Part shown: one piece after another, positions 9,174 through 18,062 of the stretch
Position numbering within the stretch: the stretch's first letter is position 1
Layout of the letters: every line of letters begins with the position of its first letter
NCBI RefSeq assembly: GCF_036503815.1
Contig: NZ_AP027764.1
Location: forward strand, 806,001-870,000
Reading direction: 5' to 3'
Length of the DNA: 64,000 nt
Source of the DNA: Escherichia coli
GTDB lineage: Bacteria; Pseudomonadota; Gammaproteobacteria; Enterobacterales; Enterobacteriaceae
Notes under the pieces: generated by a model
Told to the model about the DNA's origin: nothing
What the model saw: the letters and a program-made list of their open reading frames with translations, nothing else
Database searches by the model: none
Translations under genes and position numbers: made by a program

Positions 9174-11033
9174 ATGAGCAAAGGAACGACCAGCCAGGAT
9201 GCCCCGTTCGGGACATTATTGGGCTACGCCCCAGGTGGGGTAGCAATCTACTCTTCAGATTACAGTTCTCTCGATCCGCAGGAATACGAAGATGACGCCG
9301 TATTCCGTAGCTATATCGACGACGAATATATGGGCCACAAATGGCAATGCGTTGAATTTGCTCGCCGTTTTCTCTTTCTGAATTACGGTGTGGTCTTCAC
9401 TGACGTGGGTATGGCGTGGGAGATTTTCTCGCTGCGCTTCCTGCGTGAAGTGGTTAATGACAACATCCTGCCATTGCAGGCATTTCCTAACGGCTCGCCG
9501 CGTGCGCCGGTCGCGGGTGCGCTTCTTATCTGGGATAAAGGCGGTGAATTTAAAGACACTGGCCATGTCGCCATCATTACCCAATTGCATGGCAACAAAG
9601 TCCGTATTGCGGAACAGAACGTGATTCATTCCCCGTTACCGCAAGGGCAACAGTGGACACGCGAGCTGGAGATGGTGGTCGAAAACGGCTGCTATACCCT
9701 TAAAGACACGTTTGATGACACCACCATTCTGGGCTGGATGATCCAGACGGAAGATACCGACTACAGCTTACCGCAGCCGGAAATTGCAGGCGAGCTGCTG
9801 AAAATCAGCGGAGCGCGTCTGGAAAACAAAGGTCAGTTTGACGGTAAATGGCTGGATGAAAAAGATCCGCTACAAAATGCCTACGTGCAGGCCAACGGTC
9901 AGGTGATCAATCAGGATCCGTATCATTTTTACACCATTACCGAGAGTGCCGAACAGGAGCTGATTAAAGCCACCAACGAGCTGCACTTGATGTATCTTCA
10001 CGCTACCGACAAGGTGCTGAAAGATGACAATCTGCTAGCGCTGTTCGACATTCCGAAAATCCTCTGGCCGCGTTTGCGCCTCTCCTGGCAGCGTCGTCGC
10101 CACCATATGATCACCGGTCGTATGGATTTCTGCATGGATGAGCGCGGCCTGAAAGTCTACGAATACAACGCCGATTCCGCTTCCTGTCATACCGAAGCGG
10201 GCTTGATCCTCGAACGTTGGGCAGAGCAGGGCTATAAAGGCAACGGCTTTAATCCGGCAGAAGGGCTGATTAACGAACTGGCTGGTGCCTGGAAACACAG
10301 TCGTGCACGTCCGTTTGTCCATATCATGCAGGACAAAGATATTGAGGAGAACTATCACGCACAGTTTATGGAGCAGGCGCTGCACCAGGCGGGCTTTGAA
10401 ACACGTATCTTGCGCGGGCTGGATGAACTGGGCTGGGATGCTGCCGGGCAACTGATTGATGGGGAAGGGCGACTGGTTAACTGTGTGTGGAAAACCTGGG
10501 CGTGGGAAACCGCGTTTGATCAGATTCGTGAAGTTAGCGACCGTGAGTTTGCTGCGGTGCCGATCCGTACCGGTCATCCGCAAAATGAAGTACGTCTTAT
10601 CGACGTATTGCTACGTCCGGAAGTGCTGGTCTTTGAGCCGCTGTGGACGGTGATCCCCGGCAACAAAGCGATTCTGCCGATCCTCTGGTCACTGTTCCCG
10701 CACCATCGTTACCTGCTGGATACCGATTTCTCCGTGAATGATGAACTGGTGAAAACCGGTTACGCCGTGAAGCCGATTGCCGGTCGCTGTGGCAGCAATA
10801 TCGACCTTGTCAGCCATCATGAAGAGGTGCTGGACAAAACCAGCGGTAAATTTGCCGAGCAGAAAAACATTTACCAGCAACTGTGGTGCTTGCCGAAAGT
10901 GGACGGTAAATACATCCAGGTATGTACTTTCACCGTTGGCGGCAACTACGGCGGTACTTGCTTGCGCGGTGATGAATCACTGGTCATCAAAAAAGAGAGT
11001 GATATTGAACCGTTAATTGTCGTGAAAGAGTAA
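9174..11033 (+). CDS. gss: Gss, bifunctional glutathionylspermidine synthetase/amidase
   Basis: A 619-residue cytoplasmic enzyme. Residues 1-200 are a CHAP amidase that hydrolyses glutathionylspermidine, with catalytic Cys59 (HKWQCVEFARR) and His131 (DTGHVAII). The remainder is an ATP-grasp synthetase joining glutathione to spermidine (MDFCMDERGLKVYEYNADSA, GRCGSNIDLV). ATG 9174 gives the standard length; the GTG three bases earlier is in frame but unnecessary. Confidence 0.97.
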   Translation: MSKGTTSQDAPFGTLLGYAPGGVAIYSSDYSSLDPQEYEDDAVFRSYIDDEYMGHKWQCVEFARRFLFLNYGVVFTDVGMAWEIFSLRFLREVVNDNILPLQAFPNGSPRAPVAGALLIWDKGGEFKDTGHVAIITQLHGNKVRIAEQNVIHSPLPQGQQWTRELEMVVENGCYTLKDTFDDTTILGWMIQTEDTDYSLPQPEIAGELLKISGARLENKGQFDGKWLDEKDPLQNAYVQANGQVINQDPYHFYTITESAEQELIKATNELHLMYLHATDKVLKDDNLLALFDIPKILWPRLRLSWQRRRHHMITGRMDFCMDERGLKVYEYNADSASCHTEAGLILERWAEQGYKGNGFNPAEGLINELAGAWKHSRARPFVHIMQDKDIEENYHAQFMEQALHQAGFETRILRGLDELGWDAAGQLIDGEGRLVNCVWKTWAWETAFDQIREVSDREFAAVPIRTGHPQNEVRLIDVLLRPEVLVFEPLWTVIPGNKAILPILWSLFPHHRYLLDTDFSVNDELVKTGYAVKPIAGRCGSNIDLVSHHEEVLDKTSGKFAEQKNIYQQLWCLPKVDGKYIQVCTFTVGGNYGGTCLRGDESLVIKKESDIEPLIVVKE

Positions 11034-11048
11034 TAGATGTTGTAGCAG

Positions 11049-11083
11049 CCCCGTACTGATTATGAAGAATAATCAGTACGGGG
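11049..11083. terminator. Perfect 15-bp inverted repeat after gss
   Basis: Arms 11049-11063 (CCCCGTACTGATTAT) and 11069-11083 are exact reverse complements around a 5-base loop (GAAGA). The stem starts 15 bases after the gss stop. No U-run follows, so it is a weak intrinsic terminator at best; it may protect the 3' end of the mRNA. The 240 bases from here to pitB are AT-rich and hold no gene. Confidence 0.6.
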
Positions 11084-11324
11084 AATAATTAAAATATTCA
11101 ATATTTATATATTTCAATGTCTATTCATTTTATATGTGAATATATTAACCAGCAGAATACCTGTGTTCTAATTATTTTTAAATATTTTGAATGAATGCTT
11201 ATTGTTTGATACCCAAGAAATAACTCTCTTTTTATCGTTAAAAGATGATATTTCACTTTGCCCGCGCCGTGAAAGTCACTGATAATGCGTTCGTTCGTAA
11301 ATTCAAAATGGCGTAATCTAATAT

Positions 11325-12824
11325 ATGCTAAATTTATTTGTTGGCCTTGATATATACACAGGGCTTTTGTTATTACTTGCTCTGGCATTTGTGTTGTTCT
11401 ACGAAGCAATCAATGGTTTTCATGACACGGCGAATGCGGTGGCAACCGTTATTTATACTCGTGCCATGCAGCCACAGCTTGCCGTGGTGATGGCGGCATT
11501 TTTTAACTTTTTTGGCGTATTGCTGGGCGGACTTAGCGTTGCCTATGCCATTGTCCATATGTTGCCAACCGATTTGTTGCTGAATATGGGGTCAACTCAC
11601 GGCCTGGCGATGGTCTTTTCTATGCTGCTGGCGGCGATTATCTGGAACCTGGGAACGTGGTTCTTTGGTTTACCGGCCTCCAGTTCGCATACCTTGATTG
11701 GTGCGATTATCGGCATCGGTTTAACCAACGCGCTGTTAACCGGCTCATCGGTGATGGATGCGTTAAACCTGCGTGAAGTGACCAAAATTTTCTCCTCGCT
11801 GATTGTTTCCCCTATCGTCGGCTTGGTCATTGCGGGAGGCCTGATATTCCTGCTGCGCCGCTACTGGAGCGGGACGAAAAAGCGTGACCGTATTCACCGC
11901 ATTCCGGAAGATCGCAAAAAGAAAAAAGGCAAACGTAAGCCACCATTCTGGACGCGTATTGCGCTGATTGTTTCCGCTGCGGGCGTGGCGTTTTCGCACG
12001 GCGCGAACGACGGGCAGAAAGGGATCGGCCTGGTGATGCTGGTACTGGTGGGGATTGCTCCTGCTGGTTTCGTCGTCAATATGAATGCGTCCGGCTATGA
12101 AATTACCCGTACCCGCGATGCCGTCACCAACTTTGAACACTATCTGCAACAGCATCCTGAACTGCCGCAGAAGTTGATTGCGATGGAACCTCCATTGCCT
12201 GCGGCATCGACTGATGGCACGCAAGTAACGGAGTTTCATTGTCATCCGGCAAATACCTTTGATGCGATTGCGCGCGTTAAAACGATGTTGCCAGGTAATA
12301 TGGAAAGCTACGAGCCGTTAAGCGTGAGTCAGCGCAGCCAGCTGCGCCGCATTATGCTGTGCATCTCTGATACCTCTGCGAAGCTGGCGAAACTGCCAGG
12401 CGTCAGTAAAGAAGATCAGAACCTGCTGAAAAAACTGCGCAGCGATATGTTAAGCACCATTGAGTACGCTCCGGTGTGGATCATCATGGCGGTAGCACTG
12501 GCGCTCGGCATTGGCACCATGATTGGCTGGCGTCGTGTAGCGATGACCATCGGTGAGAAGATTGGTAAGCGCGGCATGACGTATGCGCAAGGCATGGCGG
12601 CACAAATGACGGCGGCAGTGTCTATCGGCCTTGCCAGTTATATTGGGATGCCCGTCTCCACAACGCACGTCCTCTCGTCTGCGGTAGCAGGGACGATGGT
12701 GGTGGACGGCGGTGGGTTACAGCGTAAAACGGTAACCAGCATCCTGATGGCGTGGGTGTTTACTTTACCGGCGGCGATTTTTCTGTCTGGTGGGTTGTAC
12801 TGGATAGCATTGCAGTTGATTTAA
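11325..12824 (+). CDS. pitB: PitB, low-affinity phosphate transporter
   Basis: A 499-residue inner membrane metal-phosphate/proton symporter. It has the duplicated PiT signature, with GFHDTANAVAT in the N-terminal half and SHGANDGQKGIG in the C-terminal half. About ten membrane segments surround a charged cytoplasmic loop (RKKKKGKRK). Paralogue of PitA; single gene between gss and a terminator. Confidence 0.96.
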   Translation: MLNLFVGLDIYTGLLLLLALAFVLFYEAINGFHDTANAVATVIYTRAMQPQLAVVMAAFFNFFGVLLGGLSVAYAIVHMLPTDLLLNMGSTHGLAMVFSMLLAAIIWNLGTWFFGLPASSSHTLIGAIIGIGLTNALLTGSSVMDALNLREVTKIFSSLIVSPIVGLVIAGGLIFLLRRYWSGTKKRDRIHRIPEDRKKKKGKRKPPFWTRIALIVSAAGVAFSHGANDGQKGIGLVMLVLVGIAPAGFVVNMNASGYEITRTRDAVTNFEHYLQQHPELPQKLIAMEPPLPAASTDGTQVTEFHCHPANTFDAIARVKTMLPGNMESYEPLSVSQRSQLRRIMLCISDTSAKLAKLPGVSKEDQNLLKKLRSDMLSTIEYAPVWIIMAVALALGIGTMIGWRRVAMTIGEKIGKRGMTYAQGMAAQMTAAVSIGLASYIGMPVSTTHVLSSAVAGTMVVDGGGLQRKTVTSILMAWVFTLPAAIFLSGGLYWIALQLI

Positions 12825-12833
12825 CCTTCCTGA

Positions 12834-12869
12834 AAATGCCCGGTCCTGACGATCGGGCATTTCCATTTT
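12834..12869. terminator. Terminator between convergent pitB and yghT
   Basis: Stem AAATGCCCG (12834-12842) pairs with CGGGCATTT (12854-12862), followed by CCATTTTTG on the plus strand. It lies between two convergent genes and mainly serves pitB. Confidence 0.8.
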
Positions 12870-12872
12870 TGA

Positions 12873-13565
12873 CTAGTGATAACCACACGCGGTCATAAAA
12901 TCCGTAATCGCTTTTTCTGCATCAACCAGCACCTTTTCCAGTGGCTGATTGGCGTCGATATCAACCAGTTGTGCACCACCAAAGGTTAACTGTGGCGTTA
13001 TGGCAATCTTTCTCGCCAGCGATTCCCGTTTATGGTCGGGTTTACGCGCACAGGCAACTTCAAGGTCAACATTGAGTTTGATAACCAGATCAGGCTTATG
13101 GCTCGCCATCCAGTGAAATGCTTTACGTTCCTGGCTTGCCAGCCATGAGACAAACCGGCCGCCTTCAACGTTAGGTGGGAACACCGTACCATCGTAAGCG
13201 CCAGGAATTTGGTCCTGAGGATAACGATCGGTTAAGACAATCAGCCCGCGACGACGACAGGCGAGCATATGACGAAAGCGTAACAGTCGGCGGGCGACGA
13301 AAGCGGTGATCACCAGGGCCGGAACCGGACCCGGCAATTTTTTTGCCGTTTTCACTTCATTTTTTTCAATAGTCTTGTGCAGAGACTTTCCCATCAACGG
13401 TAATTTTGTCACTGCACGACCGACATTTCCGGCCTGTTTTCCTAAATGAACTCTTTCGGCAGCACCATATTTTTCGACAACGGTAATAAGATGTTCACAC
13501 ACCGTTGACTTGCCTGAACCATCGCTACCAATAACGGCAATTAATGGAGGTGTTATTGACTGCAT
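12873..13565 (-). CDS. yghT: YghT, P-loop kinase-like protein
   Basis: A 230-residue P-loop protein of thymidylate-kinase-like type. Walker A is AVIGSDGSGKST near residue 10; the catalytic-type LTDRYPQ is in the middle and RARKPDHK-type ARKPDHK near the C-terminus. It is clearly paralogous to YghS and YghR: all three share a (D)GxGKST loop, DR(Y/F)PQ, RKPDH and a final (T/G)(F/Y)xGxxxxxID/LD segment. Substrate unknown. Transcribed divergently from yghS across a 173-base AT-rich gap. Its place in a lipid-synthesis locus suggests a lipid or head-group kinase (inference). Confidence 0.9.
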   Translation of the reverse strand: MQSITPPLIAVIGSDGSGKSTVCEHLITVVEKYGAAERVHLGKQAGNVGRAVTKLPLMGKSLHKTIEKNEVKTAKKLPGPVPALVITAFVARRLLRFRHMLACRRRGLIVLTDRYPQDQIPGAYDGTVFPPNVEGGRFVSWLASQERKAFHWMASHKPDLVIKLNVDLEVACARKPDHKRESLARKIAITPQLTFGGAQLVDIDANQPLEKVLVDAEKAITDFMTACGYH

Positions 13566-13738
13566 GAATATATCCTTAAATTTAAATATCCATCCAAAAT
13601 ATTTATTTGGTTAATATGTTTTTATGAAAGCGTAATTCAGGTCAATGTCACAATTAACCATTGTCACAATAAGGTTGAACGGATATTCTGAGCACGGACC
13701 ACGTAATATTCAATACATTATTTGCTGCCGGGTTTTTC

Positions 13739-14452
13739 GTGAATCAACGTAATATGTCAATAATTAATTCCACGCCAGTGCGTGTTATTGCCATTGTAGG
13801 ATGTGATGGTTCAGGTAAATCGACCCTCACGGCAAGCCTGGTAAATGAACTGGCAGCAACAATGCCAACAGAACACATTTATCTCGGGCAATCGTCCGGG
13901 CGAATTGGCGAATGGATTTCACAGCTCCCTGTTATTGGCGCACCTTTTGGGCGTTATCTGCGAAGTAAAGCGGCACATGTGCACGAAAAGCCCTCCACAC
14001 CGCCTGGCAATATTACTGCGCTGGTTATCTATCTGCTTTCCTGCTGGCGGGCGTATAAGTTTCGCAAAATGTTGTGTAAAAGCCAGCAAGGCTATCTGCT
14101 CATCACCGACCGCTACCCGCAGGTTGAAGTGCCGGGTTTTCGCTTTGATGGCCCGCAACTGGCAAAAAACACGGGCGGTAACGGCTGGATAAAAATGTTA
14201 AGACAGCGCGAGCTCAAACTTTACCAATGGATGGCGTCTTATTTGCCCGTATTGTTGATTCGTCTTGGCATTGATGAACAAACCGCGTTTGCGCGTAAAC
14301 CTGACCACCAACTGGCGGCGTTACAGGAAAAAATCGCTGTTACGCCGCAACTGACATTCAATGGTGCAAAGATCCTTGAACTGGATGGTCGGCAACCCGC
14401 CGATGAAATTCTGCAAGCGTCACTACGCGCAATTCACGCCGCGCTTTCCTGA
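13739..14452 (+). CDS. yghS: YghS, P-loop kinase-like protein
   Basis: A 237-residue paralogue of YghT and YghR, with IVGCDGSGKST near residue 20, TDRYPQVEVPG in the centre and FARKPDHQ near the C-terminus. The GTG start at 13739 gives the length I recall for K-12 YghS; ATG 13754 is a possible alternative. First gene of a co-directional run yghS-yghR-yghQ-CHAD-like-YtfJ-like-LptF-like-LptG-like. No enzymatic activity is known to me. Confidence 0.9.
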   Translation: MNQRNMSIINSTPVRVIAIVGCDGSGKSTLTASLVNELAATMPTEHIYLGQSSGRIGEWISQLPVIGAPFGRYLRSKAAHVHEKPSTPPGNITALVIYLLSCWRAYKFRKMLCKSQQGYLLITDRYPQVEVPGFRFDGPQLAKNTGGNGWIKMLRQRELKLYQWMASYLPVLLIRLGIDEQTAFARKPDHQLAALQEKIAVTPQLTFNGAKILELDGRQPADEILQASLRAIHAALS

Positions 14453-14482
14453 TCACCAAATGGATAGGGGATGATTTAACGA

Positions 14483-15241
14483 ATGGATGCACTACAAACA
14501 CAAACTGTTAATAGTACAACCGCGCCGCAGCCCAACTACATTCCGGGGCTGATTGCGGTGGTCGGGTGTGATGGCACCGGTAAATCCACACTGACCACTG
14601 ACCTGGTGAAATCGCTGCAACAACACTGGCAAACCGAGCGCCGCTATCTGGGGCTGCTCTCCGGCGAAGACGGCGACAAAATCAAACGGTTGCCGCTCGT
14701 TGGCGTCTGGCTGGAACGGCGACTGGCGGCCAAATCCTCGAAAACCCAAAGCATGAAAACCAAATCTCCGGCGCTATGGGCGGCGGTGATTATGTACTGC
14801 TTCTCGCTGCGAAGAATGGCGAATCTACGCAAGGTTCAGCGACTGGCGCAAAGTGGCGTTCTGGTGGTCAGCGATCGCTTCCCGCAGGCTGAAATTTCGG
14901 GCTTTTATTATGACGGACCGGGGATTGGCATCGAGCGTGCGACCGGGAAAATCAGCATGTTTCTGGCCCAGCGCGAACGGCGCTTATACCAAAAAATGGC
15001 GCAATACCGTCCTGAATTAATTATTCGTTTGGGGATTGATATTGATACTGCCATCTCCCGCAAGCCTGACCATGACTATGCCGAGCTGCAGGACAAAATC
15101 GGTGTCATGTCGACGATTGGCTATAACGGCACAAAAATTCTTGAGATTGATTCCAGAGCGCCCTACAGCGAAGTGCTGGAACAGGCACAGAAGGCGGTTT
15201 CTCTGGTTGCAATCGTTTCTGACCGCCGAAGTTTAACTTAA
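14483..15241 (+). CDS. yghR: YghR, P-loop kinase-like protein
   Basis: A 252-residue third paralogue. Walker A is VVGCDGTGKST near residue 29, then SDRFPQAEISG and SRKPDHDYAELQ. Its N-terminus is about 15 residues longer than YghS. It starts at ATG 14483, 30 bases after yghS, with AGGGGATG upstream. Thymidylate-kinase-like fold; the substrate is not predictable from sequence alone. Confidence 0.9.
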   Translation: MDALQTQTVNSTTAPQPNYIPGLIAVVGCDGTGKSTLTTDLVKSLQQHWQTERRYLGLLSGEDGDKIKRLPLVGVWLERRLAAKSSKTQSMKTKSPALWAAVIMYCFSLRRMANLRKVQRLAQSGVLVVSDRFPQAEISGFYYDGPGIGIERATGKISMFLAQRERRLYQKMAQYRPELIIRLGIDIDTAISRKPDHDYAELQDKIGVMSTIGYNGTKILEIDSRAPYSEVLEQAQKAVSLVAIVSDRRSLT

Positions 15242-15286
15242 GGTTGGCGGGATACTTTTTATTATCAACGATAAGGTCAGGCTGAA

Positions 15287-16636
15287 TTGGCGGGGTTTAA
15301 CATCAAACATTGGTTTGCAGATGGCGCGTTTCGCACCATTATTCGCAATAGCGCCTGGTTAGGCTCCAGTAATGTCGTGAGCGCTTTGCTGGGTCTGTTG
15401 GCGCTCTCGTGTGCCGGTAAAGGGATGACGCCCGCCATGTTTGGCGTACTGGTGATTGTGCAATCGTACGCCAAGTCGATCAGCGATTTTATTAAGTTTC
15501 AGACATGGCAGCTGGTGGTTCAGTACGGAACGCCAGCCTTGACCAATAATAATCCGCAGCAATTTCGCAATGTCGTCTCATTTTCCTTCTCGTTGGATAT
15601 CGTCAGCGGCGCGGTGGCGATTGTCGGCGGCATTGCCTTACTCCCTTTTCTTTCCCATTCATTAGGTCTGGATGACCAAAGCTTTTGGCTGGCAGCGCTG
15701 TATTGCACGCTCATTCCTTCAATGGCTTCCTCCACACCGACCGGCATTCTGCGTGCGGTAGATCGCTTCGATTTGATTGCTGTACAGCAGGCGACGAAAC
15801 CTTTTCTGCGCGCAGCGGGGAGCGTCGTAGCCTGGTATTTTGATTTTGGTTTTGCGGGTTTTGTTATTGCCTGGTACGCATCGAATCTGGTTGGCGGCAC
15901 CATGTACTGGTGGTTTGCCGCGCGCGAATTACGCCGCAGAAATATCCATAACGCCTTCAAATTGAATCTGTTTGAGTCTGCCCGACACATTAAAGGCGCG
16001 TGGAGTTTTGTCTGGTCAACCAACATTGCCCACTCCATCTGGTCGGCACGTAACTCGTGCAGCACAGTGTTGGTGGGGATCGTGTTAGGACCCGCTGCCG
16101 CCGGGTTATTTAAAATCGCCATGACATTCTTCGATGCCGCCGGAACGCCAGCGGGTTTACTGGGCAAAAGTTTTTACCCAGAGGTGATGCGTTTAGATCC
16201 GCGTACCACCAGACCGTGGTTGTTAGGCGTGAAGTCCGGTTTACTGGCGGGCGGAATCGGTATTCTGGTGGCGCTCGCGGTGTTGATCGTCGGCAAGCCG
16301 CTCATTTCGCTGGTGTTTGGCGTTAAGTATCTCGAAGCGTATGACCTGATTCAGGTGATGCTTGGCGCAATTGTGATTTCGATGCTGGGCTTCCCACAGG
16401 AGTCATTGCTATTGATGGCGGGAAAACAGCGCGCTTTTCTCGTGGCGCAAACCATCGCCTCAATCGGCTACATCGTATTGCTGTTCATGTTCTGTCATCT
16501 GTTTGGCGTGCTGGGGGCTGCATTTGCTTACTTCGGTGGGCAATGTCTGGATGTGGTGCTCTCGTTAATTCCAACCTTAAAGGCATTTTTTCAGCGTCAT
16601 TCCTTGCTTTATAACGCAGCCGGAGAGAAATCCTGA
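15287..16636 (+). CDS. yghQ: YghQ, full-length MOP-superfamily flippase-like membrane protein
   Basis: A 449-residue polytopic membrane protein resembling Wzx/MurJ-type polysaccharide or lipid flippases, with about twelve hydrophobic segments. The start codon is TTG 15287 behind AAGGTCAGG, giving MAGFNIKHW; no better ATG is near. In K-12 the gene is, from memory, cut short at about 355 residues beside an IS5; here it runs on to a normal end and couples to the next gene through TGATG. A role in flipping a modified lipid across the inner membrane is inferred from the family and neighbours. Confidence 0.88.
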   Translation: MAGFNIKHWFADGAFRTIIRNSAWLGSSNVVSALLGLLALSCAGKGMTPAMFGVLVIVQSYAKSISDFIKFQTWQLVVQYGTPALTNNNPQQFRNVVSFSFSLDIVSGAVAIVGGIALLPFLSHSLGLDDQSFWLAALYCTLIPSMASSTPTGILRAVDRFDLIAVQQATKPFLRAAGSVVAWYFDFGFAGFVIAWYASNLVGGTMYWWFAARELRRRNIHNAFKLNLFESARHIKGAWSFVWSTNIAHSIWSARNSCSTVLVGIVLGPAAAGLFKIAMTFFDAAGTPAGLLGKSFYPEVMRLDPRTTRPWLLGVKSGLLAGGIGILVALAVLIVGKPLISLVFGVKYLEAYDLIQVMLGAIVISMLGFPQESLLLMAGKQRAFLVAQTIASIGYIVLLFMFCHLFGVLGAAFAYFGGQCLDVVLSLIPTLKAFFQRHSLLYNAAGEKS

Positions 16637-17460
16637 TGATGAGAAAATATTTCCCGCTTGAGGCGAGCGAGCGTCTATTTATTGCAGTTGAAGAAGATGA
16701 TGTCGTTGATGCGCAGGTCAGTTTACCGCCGACTATCGCAACAGGTTGTACCACCGAAATCATTCATGATAATTACGCGTTATGCCTGCAATTCTGGCTG
16801 AATGGCGTTGATCGTCAGGAATTACTGCGTTTAATCCACAAACAAGCCAAAGGCGAGGGGCTTACGGCTGACGAGCGTAAACAGTTTAAATATATGCGGG
16901 CGCGTTATAAGCATCTACGTTTTGCCCAACGGTTGTATTTAAAAAAGCATCAGGCCGGATTTTTATTTGGCAAAACGACCGTTTTTCTTGGACGTTTTCA
17001 GGACGGCTTTCGTAACGGTAAGAAAAATATTGTGTCGTTTTACGGCAACCTTTTACGGATTTATTTAAGCTCTCCGGTCTGGTTGTTGGTGAACTATTCA
17101 TTACGCCATAGCCAGTTAGAAAGCGTAAGCGGTTTTATTGCCTATCGGCAAAAGCAAATGCACCTCCTGAAAGAGATTATTGCCAAACCACGGCTAACTG
17201 GCAGGGAATTTCATGATGTACGAAAAATAATCAGCCAGCAGGTTTCTTATTACGACACCCTAAGATCGCTTGATCCTGAAAATAAAGAAGCGTTACAGAT
17301 TTCCCGCTTCCTCGCCGCCATTAATGGCCTGATGGGGGATAAACACGACGACATGGTGGCGGATGATATGGAAAACCGCCAGTCGTATGATGCACCGATG
17401 GCGCTGGATAGCGATATTCGTCAGCGCTTAGAACTGCTGATTTCGCGTTTTCCGCTATAA
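16636..17460 (+). CDS. Uncharacterised protein with CHAD-like C-terminal half
   Basis: A 274-residue soluble, basic, helix-rich protein whose family I do not recognise securely. The segment around residues 195-240 (EFHDVRKIISQQVSYYDTL, then FLAAINGLMGDKHDDMV) resembles the HxxRK...LG..hD pattern of CHAD domains, which bind phosphate-rich polyanions. It has no signal peptide. The start overlaps the yghQ stop by one base, so the two are probably translated together. It has no K-12 counterpart that I recall because this lies in the region deleted there. Confidence 0.7.
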   Translation: MMRKYFPLEASERLFIAVEEDDVVDAQVSLPPTIATGCTTEIIHDNYALCLQFWLNGVDRQELLRLIHKQAKGEGLTADERKQFKYMRARYKHLRFAQRLYLKKHQAGFLFGKTTVFLGRFQDGFRNGKKNIVSFYGNLLRIYLSSPVWLLVNYSLRHSQLESVSGFIAYRQKQMHLLKEIIAKPRLTGREFHDVRKIISQQVSYYDTLRSLDPENKEALQISRFLAAINGLMGDKHDDMVADDMENRQSYDAPMALDSDIRQRLELLISRFPL

Positions 17461-17468
17461 CCGGAGCA

Positions 17469-18032
17469 ATGATGTCATCTCGTTTGATTATTGCGCTGAT
17501 TATCATGCTCTTAGCCCCGGGTGTGCAGGCGCACAATTTCGTCACTGGTAAAACGGTTACCCCTGTTTATATCCAGGAAGGCGGCGAGCTGCTTCTGAAT
17601 AGCGACGACGAAATTCACTACCAAAAGTGGAACAGCACACAGCTGGCGGGAAAAGTCCGCATTATTCAGTATATCGCCGGGCGTAAGTCGGCGAAGAAAA
17701 AGAACTCACTGTTAATTAAAGCGGTTGAAGCGGCAAACTTTCCGCAGGATCGTTTTCAGCCCACCACCATTGTGAACACCGATGATGCCATCTTTGGTAC
17801 TGGCTATTTTGTCGTTGGCAAAATCGAAAAAAATAAACGCCGCTATCCGTGGGCGCAATTCGTTATTGACGGCAATGGACAGGGACGCGTTGTCTGGCGG
17901 TTGCCGGAGCAGAGTTCAACCATTCTGGTGCTGAATAAAGCCGGGCAAATTCAGTGGGCAAAGGACGGCAGCCTGACGCCGGAAGAGGTAGATCATGTCA
18001 TTGCGCTGGCGCAGAAGCTGATCAATGAATAA
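17469..18032 (+). CDS. YtfJ-family periplasmic protein
   Basis: A 187-residue protein with an N-terminal signal peptide (LIIALIIMLLAPGVQA, cleavage before HNF). The mature part resembles E. coli YtfJ strongly as I recall it: WNSTQLAGKVRIIQYIAGR, TTIVNTDDAIFGTGYFV, YPWAQFVID and QWAKDGSLTPEEV all have close matches. The thioredoxin-like fold lacks a CxxC motif. Two adjacent ATGs (17469, 17472) could start it. It sits in the presumed lipid-export run; function unknown. Confidence 0.8.
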   Translation: MMSSRLIIALIIMLLAPGVQAHNFVTGKTVTPVYIQEGGELLLNSDDEIHYQKWNSTQLAGKVRIIQYIAGRKSAKKKNSLLIKAVEAANFPQDRFQPTTIVNTDDAIFGTGYFVVGKIEKNKRRYPWAQFVIDGNGQGRVVWRLPEQSSTILVLNKAGQIQWAKDGSLTPEEVDHVIALAQKLINE

Positions 18033-18062
18033 AAAACTCAAAGGATTGAGGGCGTTAGTGAG

